Source: Prorocentrum cordatum (Eukaryota > Sar > Dinophyceae > Prorocentrales > Prorocentraceae). Taken from it: DNA of 64,000 bases. Both the position numbers and the translations under genes were made by a program. This document shows positions 21,160-31,100 of this stretch, in pieces. The stretch is from the NCBI GenBank assembly GCA_963575745.1, contig CAUYUJ010016309.1, forward strand, positions 125,002-189,001, in the 5' to 3' direction. Position 1 is the first letter of the stretch; the number at the start of each line of letters is the position of its first letter. A model generated the notes under the pieces. The model did no database searches and was not told the origin of the DNA. It saw only the letters and a program-made list of their open reading frames with translations.

Positions 21160-21560
21160 GGCCATCCTACAGTCGTACGAGCCTTCGGCTGAAAAAGGTT
21201 TCCAAGTGCGCCTGATGTCTTGAGGTTGCTTATGGTGGTGCGCGCCCTACTCTCCAGTGCAAGGGCCTCGCCAGTGCCCTCAGGCGCCTGCCTGGTGCGG
21301 AGAGTGAACGTTGCGACCCCCTGTGCTGCAGAAAGCTGACTGCGTGCCTCTCCTGTTCTGCTCCTGGCGTGGCGTCTGCACGGGCAAGCGGTGGTTCAAG
21401 CTCGGCAATGCGCGATTAGGCAGCCCAGGATCGAGTGGCAGGCCTTCTCGCCGCGCGCCAGGGCCCGCCAGCCGCGGGCGTCCCTTGGGGGAGGGCGCCG
21501 TGCGCGGGGCGGCGCGGCGGACTCCGCGCGCCCTCCTCGGCCTCTTCGATCCCCCTGCCA
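21160..21560. other. Unassigned stretch after the LINE
   Basis: Possible LINE 3' region followed by GC-rich DNA. No domain, poly(A) tail or duplication is seen. Confidence 0.3.
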
Positions 21561-21565
21561 CCTCG

Positions 21566-21993
21566 TCCTCTCCTCCTCCTCCTCCTTCTCCTCCTCCTCC
21601 TCCTCCTCCTCCTCCTCCTCCTCCTCCCTCTCCTCCTCCTCCTCCTCCTCCTCCTCCTCCTCCTCCTCCTCCTCCTCCTCCTCCTCGACGACCCTTGCAC
21701 GTCGAAGGGGCGCTGCCCCCACCGGGGAGGTGAAGCGGGGGTTCGCCTCCGTCAGAGGTGGCGCCGCAGGTCGTGCCGCGGCCGGGGTCCCGCTCCGCGA
21801 GGCGGTGCGCCCCCCCCGCCTTCCTCGGCCTCCTCTCTCTCACGCCCGCTCCTTGCCTGGGTCCGCGCGCGCGAGGAGGCGGCGGCTGCTGGCCACCAGG
21901 AGCTCTGAGGTCCGTTTTCGTTGCGTTCCGCCTGGGGGCCCGAGAAAAGTCCTCCTCCTCCTCCTCCTCCTCCTCCTCCTCCTCCTCCTCCTC
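21566..21993. repeat. CTC microsatellites
   Basis: Near-pure CTC/CCT at 21566-21686 and again at 21949-21993, separated by 260 bp of GC-rich DNA. Poly-Ser, poly-Pro, poly-Leu and poly-Glu frames are by-products. After 21994 a short frame (LLQAERRQHQARVAILEKQA) is helix-like but unassigned, and 22090-22770 shows no recognised gene. Confidence 0.85.
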
Positions 21994-22769
21994 CGGGGCG
22001 CGCTCTTTGAGTGCTGCTGCAGGCGGAGCGGCGCCAACACCAGGCCAGAGTGGCGATCCTGGAGAAGCAGGCGGCTGCTGCTGCCGCGGGCGGGATGCGA
22101 GGGCGAGGAGGGGGGAGGGGGGTCGTTTGGGAGATTCGGACGTTTCCGTGCGTCCTTTGGCTTTTCCTTCAAGGCCACTGGGGGTTCCACGGCAAACGCA
22201 TGTGCAAGTGGTGACGATCGGCGATGGCGAGGGATCAGCATCGCGCTTGCTACTTGAATGGAGCTGGCATTAGAGATGCTGTGCGGTGTAGGTGTAGGGT
22301 AACACGCACAAAGGACAACGGTGGTGAAGGGTACCGCGACGTACCCGACATCTACGTGGCTGTGGTGCTATGCATCTCCGCCCACCTCGTCCTCATTTTC
22401 CTTATCTTGCCCCCTCCACTGCTCCTACTCGGGTGGGGTGGGGGGCGACTCCACCCTCCTAGGTCAGTTCTGCTTTGCTGCAATGTGATCTCCGTGTCTG
22501 AGTTCCCATTCGAAAGTGGGGAAGCGTGTTGGGCTTCTTCACCGTCGCACGTTTCTCCTCTTGCTCCTTCCTTTGGCCAGAGGCTGCAGAGTGGCTTGTC
22601 CGCTCTCCAAGGTCCTCTACGGCCTAGGTGCACCAGTACGGTGGGCAGATCATGTCGATTGAACCTGCGTGCGCGGAGGATGAGCAGCCGCAGTGGGACG
22701 AGGACACGGACGAGGACGATCACGAGGAGTGAGGATGAGGAGGGATGAGCAGAGAACACAGGAGGAGGG

Positions 22770-23516
22770 GGTGGAGGGGGAGGACCGTGGAGGAGGAGGA
22801 GGAGAAGGAGAAGGAGGAGGAGGAGGAGGAGGAGGAGGAGAAGGAGGAGGAGGAGGAGGAGGAGGAGGAGGAGGAGGAGGAGGAGGAGGAGGAGGAGGAG
22901 GATACCGCACTGCCTGGCGGACGCCGCGCTCCAAGTGGGCGCCTGGCGCGCTCGATGAGAGTGGGCAGCCACCGGTGGCAACCCTATGCCTGTACAGCCG
23001 CCCAGCCCCCACCCGGAGGATAGCGGGGCAGGGCGCAGCCAGACATGAAAAGAGGGAACAAGTGGGGGGAGGGAGGCGCAGACGAGGAGTGAGAGCAGGC
23101 CGCAGGGAGCACTCAGTGGAGGTGCTCCTCTGTTGCGCTGCTCGTCGCTCCCTCCCCAGAAGTGTGGCCCTGCAAGAGCCTGCCCCAGCGAGTCTCTGGG
23201 TCAGAGGTCAGGAGAGGACGCGGGGCTGGGATTCGACGCGAATCCGACCGCCCCTCATCCGCGGGGTGGTATCCCACCAACAACTGTTTACGGCTCCGCT
23301 GGGCCCTTTCCGAAAGGTCATGTCCCGCACTGCCCGAAGGGCAATCAACTGAAAGGTGACCGGCCGTGCCGGTGGAAACGCATCCGCAAGACGCGCACAG
23401 GTCAGCCTGAGACGGGGCCACCCTCCTCCTCCTCCTCCTCCTCCTCCTCCGCCTCCTCCGCCTCCTCCGCCTCCTCCGCCTCCTCCTCCTCCGCCTCCTC
23501 CTCCTCCTCCTCCGAT
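22770..23516. repeat. GGA tract, unassigned DNA, CTC/CGC tract
   Basis: GGA-rich 22770-22901 and CTC/CGC-rich 23425-23514. Between them (22902-23424) is unassigned sequence that includes GGTATCCCACCAACAAC, a word related to GGTATCCAACCAATAAC in the minus-strand LINE (27634-27650); this may be a LINE fragment. Confidence 0.6.
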
Positions 23517-23519
23517 GGC

Positions 23520-24331
23520 CCCTGGCGGCCTCCGCGGGCACGGGTCCCGTCCGAGGGGGTGGCACAGGCAGGCGCCGTGCTGGCTCCGGGGGCAGGTCTA
23601 TGGTCAGCACTTCTGCCCCCGGATGCGCCGGCGCCTCTCGGGCCCGAGTGCCGGACCTTCGCGATCGGGGGTCGCGACGGAGGCCACAGATCTGCTCAGG
23701 GCATCCTGGGCGGGAGCCCCGACGAGGTCCACGGGGTCGAAACGGACCCCAGGGCGCACGTTACGACCACCTTATGGCATCCAACGCTCGACGATTCGCT
23801 GCTAGGGAAGAAATCTCCCGTCAACAACAGCCCACTCCAAACGAGGAGGCCACGACGCGCCAAAAGCGTGTCGACAACCCCAGGAGACGACACTCTCCGA
23901 GCCACGACGAGGCCGAGCGGTGGAGCGAGCGCGATCCGAGACGCCGGGCGACAGGAGGGGGGAGGAGAGCAGCACGGAGGCTGCCGCTGCCTCTCCCGGC
24001 CAGTCCAGCCGCCATCCCAGTGGAGCCCCCGCCGCCACCACCGCCCGCGCCCTCCTCGCCGGGAGCAGCCGCGGGCAGTGCGCCCTCGACCGAGAGGGGC
24101 CATCGCCTCCGGCTGCCCTGGGCAGGGCGCCTGTGGAGGCGGTGCCTGGCGGAGCCCCCGGAGCGAGGCCGCCCCCCTGCCGGCCCAGGAGGCTGCACGG
24201 GCACGAGCGCAGGCAGGCTGTCCGACGCCCGCGGGCGAGCAGGGCAGCAGCGGAGGGGGAGAGACGTGCAACCCGGGCGGTGGTCTTGGCGTCGACCCTG
24301 CAGCACTGGGAGCGAAAGATCATCCTCCTAG
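23520..24331 (+). other. Unrecognised GC-rich open region
   Basis: Open frames cover this stretch on both strands (for example MVSTSAPGCAGAS onward at 23600-24331, including ASNARRFAAREEISRQQQ). The composition is Arg/Pro/Gly/Ala-rich, as expected of stop-poor GC-rich DNA. No motif decides which frame, if any, is coding. Confidence 0.2.
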
Positions 24332-24405
24332 GCTTGTGTCGGGCGTGTCCCCCTACTTGGGGATTTTCGACGAAACATAAAAATTATCCCGGCAAAGCAA
24401 CCTAA
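24332..24405 (+). repeat. Dispersed repeat family C, partial copy
   Basis: TGTCGGGCGTGTCCCCCTAC then GGGGATTTTCGACGA matches the complement of 25945-26012 and the start of 55912-56000. The next 80 bp (to 24485) are AT-richer and unassigned. Confidence 0.5.
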
Positions 24406-24485
24406 CAGCGATGTGTAGGAGCATATCTGGAAGCATTCCCCTTAATATTCACATGAGAATCCAGTTGTAGAATTCTGTTGTTCTC

Positions 24486-25170
24486 GCAGTCGCAGTCGCA
24501 TTCGCGATGAAAGTCGCAGTGGCAACGGCAGTCGCAGTCACAGCCTCAGCCTCGTCCTGCCTCAGCCTCAGCCTCAGCCTGCCTCAGCCTCAGCCTCAGC
24601 CTGCTTCAGCCTCAGCCTCAGTCTGCCTTCAGCCTCGGCCTCAGCCTCAGCCTGCCTCAGCCTCAGCCTGCATCAGCCTCAGCCTCAGCCGCAGTCACAG
24701 CCTCAGCCTCAGCCTGCCTCAGCCTCAGCCTCAGCCTGCCTCAGCCTCAGCCTCAGCCTGCTTCAGCCTCGGCCTCAGTCTGCCTTCAGCCTCGGCCTCA
24801 GCCTCAGCCTGCCTCAGCCTCAGCCTGCATCAGCCTCAGCCTCAGCCTCAGCCTCAGCCTCAGCCTCAGCCTGCCTCAGCCTCAGCCTCAGCCTGCCTCA
24901 GCCTCAGCCTCAGCCTCAGCCTCAGCCTGCCTCAGCCTCAGCCTCAGCCTCAGCCTCAGCCTCAGCCTGCCTCAGCCTCAGCCTGCCTCAGCCTCAGCTC
25001 CTGCATCAGCCTGAGCCTCAGCCTCAGCCTGCCTCAGCCTCAGCCTGCTTCAGCCTCAGCCTCAGCCTCAGCCTGCTTCAGCCTGAGCCTCAGTCTGCCT
25101 TCAGCCTCGGCCTCAGCCTCAGCCTGCCTCAGCCTCAGCCTGCCTCAGCCTCAGCCTCAGCCTGCCTCAG
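24486..25170 (+). repeat. CAGCCT hexamer array with TGC variants
   Basis: About 690 bp of (CAGCCT)n with regular CAGCCTGCCT and CTGCTTCAGC higher-order variants. The hexamer keeps all plus frames open, giving Ser-Leu, Gln-Pro or Ala-Ser repeats. Confidence 0.9.
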
Positions 25171-25171
25171 C

Positions 25172-25735
25172 ATTCAAAATGTGGCCCGGGAATGGAGTTC
25201 TGGGAACTCGAAGAACACGAAGTGGCCTGCAGTTGGCTCCGGGCATTCAAAATCATGCCCAGGAATGGAGTTCTGGGAACTCGAAGACCACGAAGTGGCC
25301 TACAGTTGGCTCCGGGAATTCAAAATCATGCCCAGGAATGGAGTTTTGGGAACTCGAAGAGTACGAAGTGGCCTACAGTTGGCTCCGGGCATTCAAAATG
25401 TGGCCCAGGAATGGAGTTCTGGGAACTCGAAGACCACGAAGTAGCCTACAGTTGGCTCCGGGCATTCAGAATGTGGCCCGGGATGGAGTTTTGGGAACTC
25501 GAAGAGCACGAAGTGGCCTACAGTTGGCTCCGGGCATTCAAAATGTGGCCCGGGAATGGAGTTCTGGGAACTCGAAGAGCACGAAGTGGCTTACAGTTGG
25601 CTCCGGGCATCCAAAATGTGGCCCGGCAATGGAGTTCTGGGAAGTCGAAGAGCACGAAGTGGCCTACAGTTGGCTCCGGGCATTCAAAATGTGGCCCGGG
25701 AATGGAGTTCTGGGAGGTGGAAGAGCACGAAGTGT
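25172..25735 (+). repeat. 73-bp satellite, 7.7 copies
   Basis: Units start at 25172, 25245, 25318, 25391, 25464, 25536, 25609 and 25682, each beginning ATTCAAAATSTGGCCC or a one-base variant. They continue GGAGTTCTGGGAACTCGAAG and AGTGGCCTACAGTTGGCTCC. Copies are highly similar. The unit length is not a multiple of three, yet no plus frame contains a stop, so one ORF runs through the array in a 219-bp superperiod. Confidence 0.9.
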
Positions 25736-25887
25736 GTGATTGTTTGCTTAAAACGAGCCCGGCCCTCGCCTGTCCGGCTCCCGCCCAGACCCCCCTGGGG
25801 AGTCATCAGATGCTCTCTTTTGACCCCATTAGAAACCTATCAGTCTTCGCTGTTAGGTAAATACCCCCAAATTGCCCCCCCCAAAGG

Positions 25888-26012
25888 TAACACAAATAAT
25901 CAACAAATAGTCCCCAGACTATGTTTCGACCATTTTTGACAATTTTTGGGGCATTTTTTTTTTCTCGTCGAAAATGCCCCTGTAGGAGGACATGCCCGAC
26001 TTAATCCTGGGC
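25888..26012 (-). repeat. Dispersed repeat family C, minus copy
   Basis: Read on the minus strand it contains AAGTCGGGCATGTCCTCCTA, TTTTCGACGA and ATAGTCTGGGGACTATTTGT in order. The copy at 55912-56000 has the first and last of these with a shorter middle. A poly-T run (25957-25966) lies inside. Confidence 0.55.
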
Positions 26013-26187
26013 ACAGGGCACACCACGTGCCGAGGACGGACCGAGGGCTCTGCAGCCTCGGCTCCGGGGGCTGGGCGGTCCGAGCGAAGAGCTCGCGATC
26101 GGGTGGGGGTCCTCCCAGCCTCCCCCGGGCACGAAAAGGCCTGGACCATCCGCTCGAGGCACGCAAGGAGGCTCTTGTGAGCAACGC

Positions 26188-26660
26188 TCATGGCAGTCCG
26201 AGCCTCCTTGCTGACTCCATGAAGGTCCCGACCTCGGGTGGCCGCGACGTCGGCCCGCCTGTTGCCACGCGCAAGCTCACCAGGTCCCTTCTGATGCCCG
26301 CGGAAGTGCTCAGCAAAAACGCTTTGCTGGAGGCCTCAGGTTTCCGAACTTTGTCCCAGGTAGCCTCCCACACATCCACATAGTTCCTGCGTGGCGCCGT
26401 GCACCACCTTCGGCCCTTCCCGAAACCATCTAACACCCCTTTGTAATCAGTAACCATGGCGATGGGGGGATGCAAGCAGTTATACTTTGCAGGATGGCGA
26501 ACACTTCAGCTTTCGGAGATGTTTGCGCTGGTCCTGGAAGTGCCCCAAAGACCACCGCACGAACGCACCGCTCACCGAGTTATGCGAACCCCCATCCTGC
26601 TCTGGCGCTCTCGGGCCAGCTCCATGTCTTCCTGCAGGTACCATCGGAGAATCCAGGTCG
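26188..26660 (-). pseudogene. LINE RNase H domain, minus strand
   Basis: The minus-strand frame 26475-26188 reads MVTDYKGVLDGFGKGRRWC and then NYVDVWEATWDKV, matching the third catalytic Asp region of RNase H (Asp at 26446-26448) and the following helix. Upstream, one frame shifted, ALPGPAQTSPKAEVFAILQS contains the conserved Glu. The first Asp region appears as RPGFSDGTC (FSDG) just inside the MITE boundary at 26660. Frameshifts separate the pieces. Confidence 0.6.
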
Positions 26661-26663
26661 CCA

Positions 26664-26843
26664 TACAGCCGGGGCCCTGAAGAAGGAACCCTTTTCGTTG
26701 GGGAGGGGCTCCGCGTTCCTTAAGTGTTCCACAGCTTGCCTCAGGCTTTCCTCAGGTTCTCGATGGGAAATCGAAGTCTAACTTGTGGAAAAAAGGGGCC
26801 TCGTTCCTTATTTAGGGTTCCTTAGGTCAAGGCCCCGACAGTA
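26664..26843. mobile_element. 180-bp TIR element (MITE) inside the LINE, M3
   Basis: Ends are TACAGCCGGGGCCCTGAAGA and, in complement, TACTGTCGGGGCCTTGACCT, both running into AAGGAACCCT. Internal words TTCGTTCCTTAT and GGGTTCCTTAGGTCA match M1. On the LINE sense strand the right edge reads TTCCTTCTTCAG and then G, which looks like a 3' splice site. Insertion between RNase H segments dates it after the LINE. Confidence 0.65.
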
Positions 26844-27696
26844 CATGCCATTGACTGGCGCGAACACTCGGTGGCAAGGTTGGAAAGCAGGACCTCCCCA
26901 CAGGGCCACGGCCGCACAACCGGACACCTCTCTCTATGGGCGCCTCTTATCGGCACCACGCCGTGAGGAAGAAGCATCCTTTGATGGTCCCTCCAGCGTC
27001 GGCGTCCGGCCAGTCCTGTGTGTTTGGCCAGGTGTGAGGCCGCGACGTGGCACAGGATCCCTCGGATTTGGAGTGCTGGCGCCTCGAAGTGCAGCTGCTG
27101 CGGCGGCCACTGCCGGTCCTCTGGATCGACGCCGATCCGCAGGGAATCCCATAAGCTCTACTCCTCAGAACTGTGCGTCCCTCGTCTGAGCCAGCTGCGC
27201 GCACGCCTGGAGCAGGGTGTGAGCGTCGCAGAGTCCGCACTCACACAGAGGGCACGTGGCAGCATCACAGTCACCGTTCTGTACGAGACACGCAGGAGTC
27301 CACAAGGGCGCCCTCGAGGGCGCGAAGCTATTCGCGCTTCGCGCTTCGCGGTCCTCGTTCCTTCTCCCCCTCCTCCTCGTCCTCCTCTTCTCCCTTTGAG
27401 GGGGCGGCGCGAGAGCGCGAAGTCATTCGCGCCTCGCGCTTCGCGGAGCGCGAAGCGCGAAGTTGGGAGCCCGAGGTCCACATACCTCCTGCCACAACAG
27501 CTCGAAGAAGTCCTGCCCCATGCTGTCCAGGACTCGGGCCCCTATTGTGCTGCTCATCGGGTTCCCGGGGAACACCATCGGGCTCATTTGGGAGGTCATC
27601 TTGGGATTCATCGTGGTCTTGTGGTGCAAGCTGGTATCCAACCAATAACCTCTGGGCCCATGAGGCTTCAGTGGCTCAGCTGAACCCAGGGGCCTG
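26844..27696 (-). pseudogene. LINE ORF2 C-terminal remnant with GC-rich palindromes
   Basis: Minus-strand frames such as WDSLRIGVDPEDRQWPPQQL and the following HFEAPALQIRGILCHVAASH look like remnant LINE sequence between the C-terminal segment and RNase H. A 36-bp direct repeat (starting near 27318 and 27414) of CGCGAAG/CTTCGCG words and a perfect 11-bp-arm palindrome (27435-27459) lie within. A plus-strand hydrophobic frame (27463-27648) is not taken as a gene. Confidence 0.4.
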
Positions 27697-28288
27697 TCAG
27701 CCCATCTTCCTCACAGACGCCGTGTAGCCGCTTCCCGAGCCAGAAATACCACAGTGGAAGGGGGCATCCTTGGTGAGGTCGAGGGTGTCCCCCTGATCCG
27801 TCATGATGAGGTGGCCCGCCGAGGTGCCCCATTTGATGCCCCGTAGAGCGAGCAGAATGGCCCCAACATGGCCTTCAACCTTGTTCCAAGGTTTGGGAGC
27901 CGAGTACAATCTACGTATTTGCTGCTGCCATGATCTCTGAAGGACATCGACGGGAACAGCACTATCACGATAAAGAAGGGCCCGCTGGTGTATGGGCGCT
28001 GGCCAGGCTATGGCCTGCGGGTCGGGGTATACCGTGGGCTGCGTGCAATCTGTTAGCCACGCTGGTGTGGCTCTGTCTGGGGAGTGCCAATGCTTTCGCA
28101 ACACTTCCCCCATCTTGGCCACGAGCTGCGGCGGGGCGTCATGTGCTCCGACGCCGTACGCCACGGCGGGCGGGACGGCTTGCCCGACGAAGCGCGTGGC
28201 CATGTGACCAACTCTTTGCGCAGCACGAAACCTGGGTGCACGTCTGGCAGTGGCCCCCGCTCTCGACCTGAGCTCAGTGAGTCTAACC
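27697..28288 (-). pseudogene. LINE ORF2 segment downstream of RT
   Basis: A continuous 206-codon minus-strand frame covers this segment and the adjoining family A edge. It reads RRAPRFRAAQRVGHMATRFV, AVAYGVGAHDAPPQLVAKMG and, later, YSAPKPWNKVEGHVGAIL. The RVGxxA, YGV and PPxxxxxMR-type spacing is the post-RT region of dinoflagellate LINE ORF2. It is cut off from RT by the family A element. Confidence 0.55.
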
Positions 28289-28452
28289 TCAGGGGGGGAA
28301 AAAACACACAGACACAATTAATCGTCGATCCCTAGGAAAATATAGGAAACTATGGGAAGTGGTGGGGAAGACAAAAACCCAGAAAATATGAGAAAATATG
28401 GGGAATCCTTTATATTTGTGTGTTTTTCTTTGTGTGTCCTTGGGCCCCTTCA
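28289..28452 (+). mobile_element. Family A dispersed element inside the LINE, copy 3
   Basis: Same landmarks as 4737-4899 in the same plus orientation, opposite to the LINE. The word TAAC occurs beside both edges (28284-28287 and 28453-28456), a weak candidate duplication. On the LINE sense strand its far end reads a pyrimidine run, TTTTTTCCCCCCCTGAG, then G, resembling a 3' splice site; no GT donor is obvious at the other end. Confidence 0.75.
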
Positions 28453-29440
28453 TAACTGGCTGCCCCGAACCAGTCTCAGTCCCCGGAGCCCCCGAAGCGC
28501 TGCAAGCTGTATACCCAAGGCGACGCAGCGTCCCGCAGGCGGCTCGCCCAGGCCGCGGGAGGTTGCTCGCGACTTTCATCTCATTCCTGGCGGCGGGGAG
28601 GCCCAAACTGTCGAGGACGCTGGCCAGGACGCGCAGGACTTTTACGTAGTGAGCTTTCGTACAGGCGGTTGGCGGGGCCATAGGCCGAGGTGGTGATCTC
28701 ATCGGCATTCAGGTCGATGGCGCGGCCTATCGTGTCGGCGTGCTTAAAGAGCGCATCGAAGGGGGCTGGCGCGAGGCGCTGGAGGACGAACATCGCGAAC
28801 GCACACCCTGGAAGTACACAAATGCGTGCCCAAGTGCTAGCCGAGAAGCACCCGTCCCACGCGAGTCTCCTGGAACTGGAGTAGATCCTCATGGCGATGG
28901 CCATGAACTGACCTGGAAAACCACTGGCCGAGGCGGCTCGCAGAACCCGGTCCCGAGGCATTCTGTCAAAGCATTCGGCGATGTCCACCATGGCGTGCAG
29001 CGGGGCGTGCTCCTTGCCAGTGGCTCGCCGCCCTGTCTCACTCTGCGCTGGGGCCCGGGCTGCGACGTCAGTGGTGGATTTCTGTGCCCCGAGGAGGAGG
29101 AGGAGGAGGAGGAGGAGGAGGAGGAGGAGGAGGAGGAGGAGGAGGAGGAGGAGGAGGAGGAGGAGGAGGGGAGGAGGAGGAGGAGGAGGAGGGGAGGGAG
29201 GAGGAGGAGGGGGAGGAGGAGGAGGAGGAGAGGAGGAGGAGGGGAGGAGAGGGGGAGGAGGAGGAGGAGGAGGAGGAGGAGGGAGGAGGAGGAGGAGGAG
29301 GAGGAGGGCCCTGTCCAGCTCAGAAGCCCATGCAAGAGCCCCAAGTGAGCCTGGCCTCGGCCTACACGCGCTGTATATGGACGAGAGGAGGGCCACGGAG
29401 CGACATTCTCTTGTGGGTTTGGCGAGAATGACCAAAGGGC
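28453..29440 (-). pseudogene. LINE reverse transcriptase domain with altered motif C
   Basis: The 296-codon minus frame (29471-28581) starts with CRSVALLSSIYSACRPRPGS (fingers), passes in frame through a GGA microsatellite (29308-29089), then gives motif A HAMVDIAECFDRMPRDRVL (Asp codon at 28983-28985), motif B ICVLPGCAFAMFVLQRL (about 28815-28790) and motif C IDLNADEITTSAYG (28698-28712). Motif C should read xxDD; the second acidic residue is Glu. After this the frame shifts to KVLRVLASVLDSLGLPAARN, the expected thumb helix. Confidence 0.65.
29089..29308 (+). repeat. GGA microsatellite inside LINE RT
   Basis: About 220 bp of GGA with GGG variants, lying between the RT fingers segment and motif A on the opposite strand. 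It keeps the RT frame open as poly-Leu/Pro. Confidence 0.9.
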
Positions 29441-29444
29441 CTCC

Positions 29445-31100
29445 TCCTCCTCCTCCTCCTCCTCCTCCCATTATTCTAGTTCATTTCCCCTCCCTCCTTC
29501 TCCCCCTCCTCCCCTATCCCTTCCACCTCCTTCCTCCCTTGTATATGCACGCTTCGAAGGGCCTCGGGCCACGTCCCAAAGACTTCACAAAAGGCACAAG
29601 ATGTACCCCGTCGCAGACCGTGCCCCGTTAGATGCACAGGCCCAGTGACGAGCAGTGCGCCGAGGGAATTGAGGTGCTGCCGCTCGAAGATCAGCTATCT
29701 TGAGCGGCGGGGGCCTAGGCCCGTGCTCGCAGAGACGCCGCATCTCCTGGAGGTATCCACCTGGATCTTTATCGTGATACATACCACCCTGAATATCCTC
29801 GTGCTCATCGCCCAGAGCTTCCCAACCCTCGGGCCAGGAGTTCCGCTGGACATCGACAACGTCCCAAGGAGAACTCGTGGGCCCAAGGTCTGACTCAACC
29901 TGAGATGGGCACCATCCGCGAGGCTTGGTCCACCGATGGACTGGGCCAGGCTGAGCAGCAAGCCTGGCACGGATCCATTTCAAAAATCATCGGGGGCGTG
30001 CTCAGGCGAGTCGTCGCTCCTCTTGTTCTGCCAGCCGGCTTAGGAAGTCCCCCACGAATTGTAGGAAATGGTGCTGGAGGGGGGCAGGGGCATCGAACGT
30101 TGATTGCAACATGTAGACCATAATGGCACGCGCGGGGTACTGTATGGGATGCACGCGCGTAGCCGACCTTCCCGACGACGACCCTCGATGAAGTCATGGG
30201 GAAAGCTCCAGGCCCGAACGATCCCATGGGTGCCCACTGGGAGGGCAAGCCGAACATCATGGATACGAAGACAAAGTAGGCGAGGGGCCCTCGAGTACGA
30301 TGTCCCCGAAGGCTGGTACCTCGCAGGGGCGCCACCTGCCGTCGACTGCCGATACTTCGGCCCACCAGCCCGACCATGAAATGTGGCCTGCTCGGTGGAT
30401 GGGATGTGAAAGAGAGGCGCGCGCTCAGTCTCACCGCCATCAAAAAGAAGCCGACAGAGAGAAGCAAACCGAGCGGTATAATCATCACACGATCCAGACT
30501 TGAGCTTGGCGCCATCTGCCATGACGTGCTCCTGCGGGACTGCGTAGGTACCTCGCGGTGTGTCAACGGTAATCTCTCCGTCATCGTCACGCTCCGCTTC
30601 GTGTAGCTTGGCAACGGGTCTCACAGGAAATGCCTGAGGCCCTGCCAAGGTGGTAATCGCTTGTGCCCGCGCCCCGCCTGGCAGCTTCACTCGAATGTCA
30701 TAGTGGTTGCGCGGTGGAAGCCCGGCAAGTCGGGTAGGGGGGCCCATGCAAGAGGCCAGCGCATCTGTCGCCATCCAGTAAGCCAATGTTGTGTGGTGAG
30801 AACCAGACTAGGGGCCCCTGTGCGCGCCGCCGGCAGGGGCCGCCGACCGCCCGCGCAGTCTGTCACGCAGCCCGCAGTCACTAAGGACAGTGGGCGCAAT
30901 GTTCCAGTCCCTCCAATCATATACAGAAGCTTGCAGTATGTTTGGTGCGACCCCAGGACACGCACCTTGCTGGTGTTGGGGCCGTCGAGCCTGTGACCTT
31001 GCCCGAAGTAAGCTGACGCAGCCAGGAAGCCATGGCGCGGGCCTGTGTGTATTTTGACAATGACACAATACATTGGAACGACCACATGGAAGCTCGAACC
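29445..31100 (-). pseudogene. LINE ORF2 region between endonuclease and RT
   Basis: Minus-strand frames include KIADLRAAAPQFPRRTARHW (29760-29585 area), the typical pre-RT sequence, and further upstream a 248-codon frame (30786-30040) with TLAGPQAFPVRPVAKLHEAE. Frames switch several times. A CT-rich tract lies near 29440-29530. No separate gene is evident. Confidence 0.45.

Noticed and set aside
25172-25735. Regular 73-bp repeats considered as a CRISPR array
   Set aside because: Units are contiguous without unique spacers, there are no cas genes, and the genome is eukaryotic.
24507-25739. 410-codon ORF as a secreted or structural repeat protein
   Set aside because: It consists only of the CAGCCT and 73-bp arrays; the 73-bp period shifts frame in each unit, so no protein repeat is conserved.
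27463-27648. Hydrophobic plus-strand ORF suggesting a membrane peptide
   Set aside because: It is antisense to LINE remnant sequence, has no independent support and is short.
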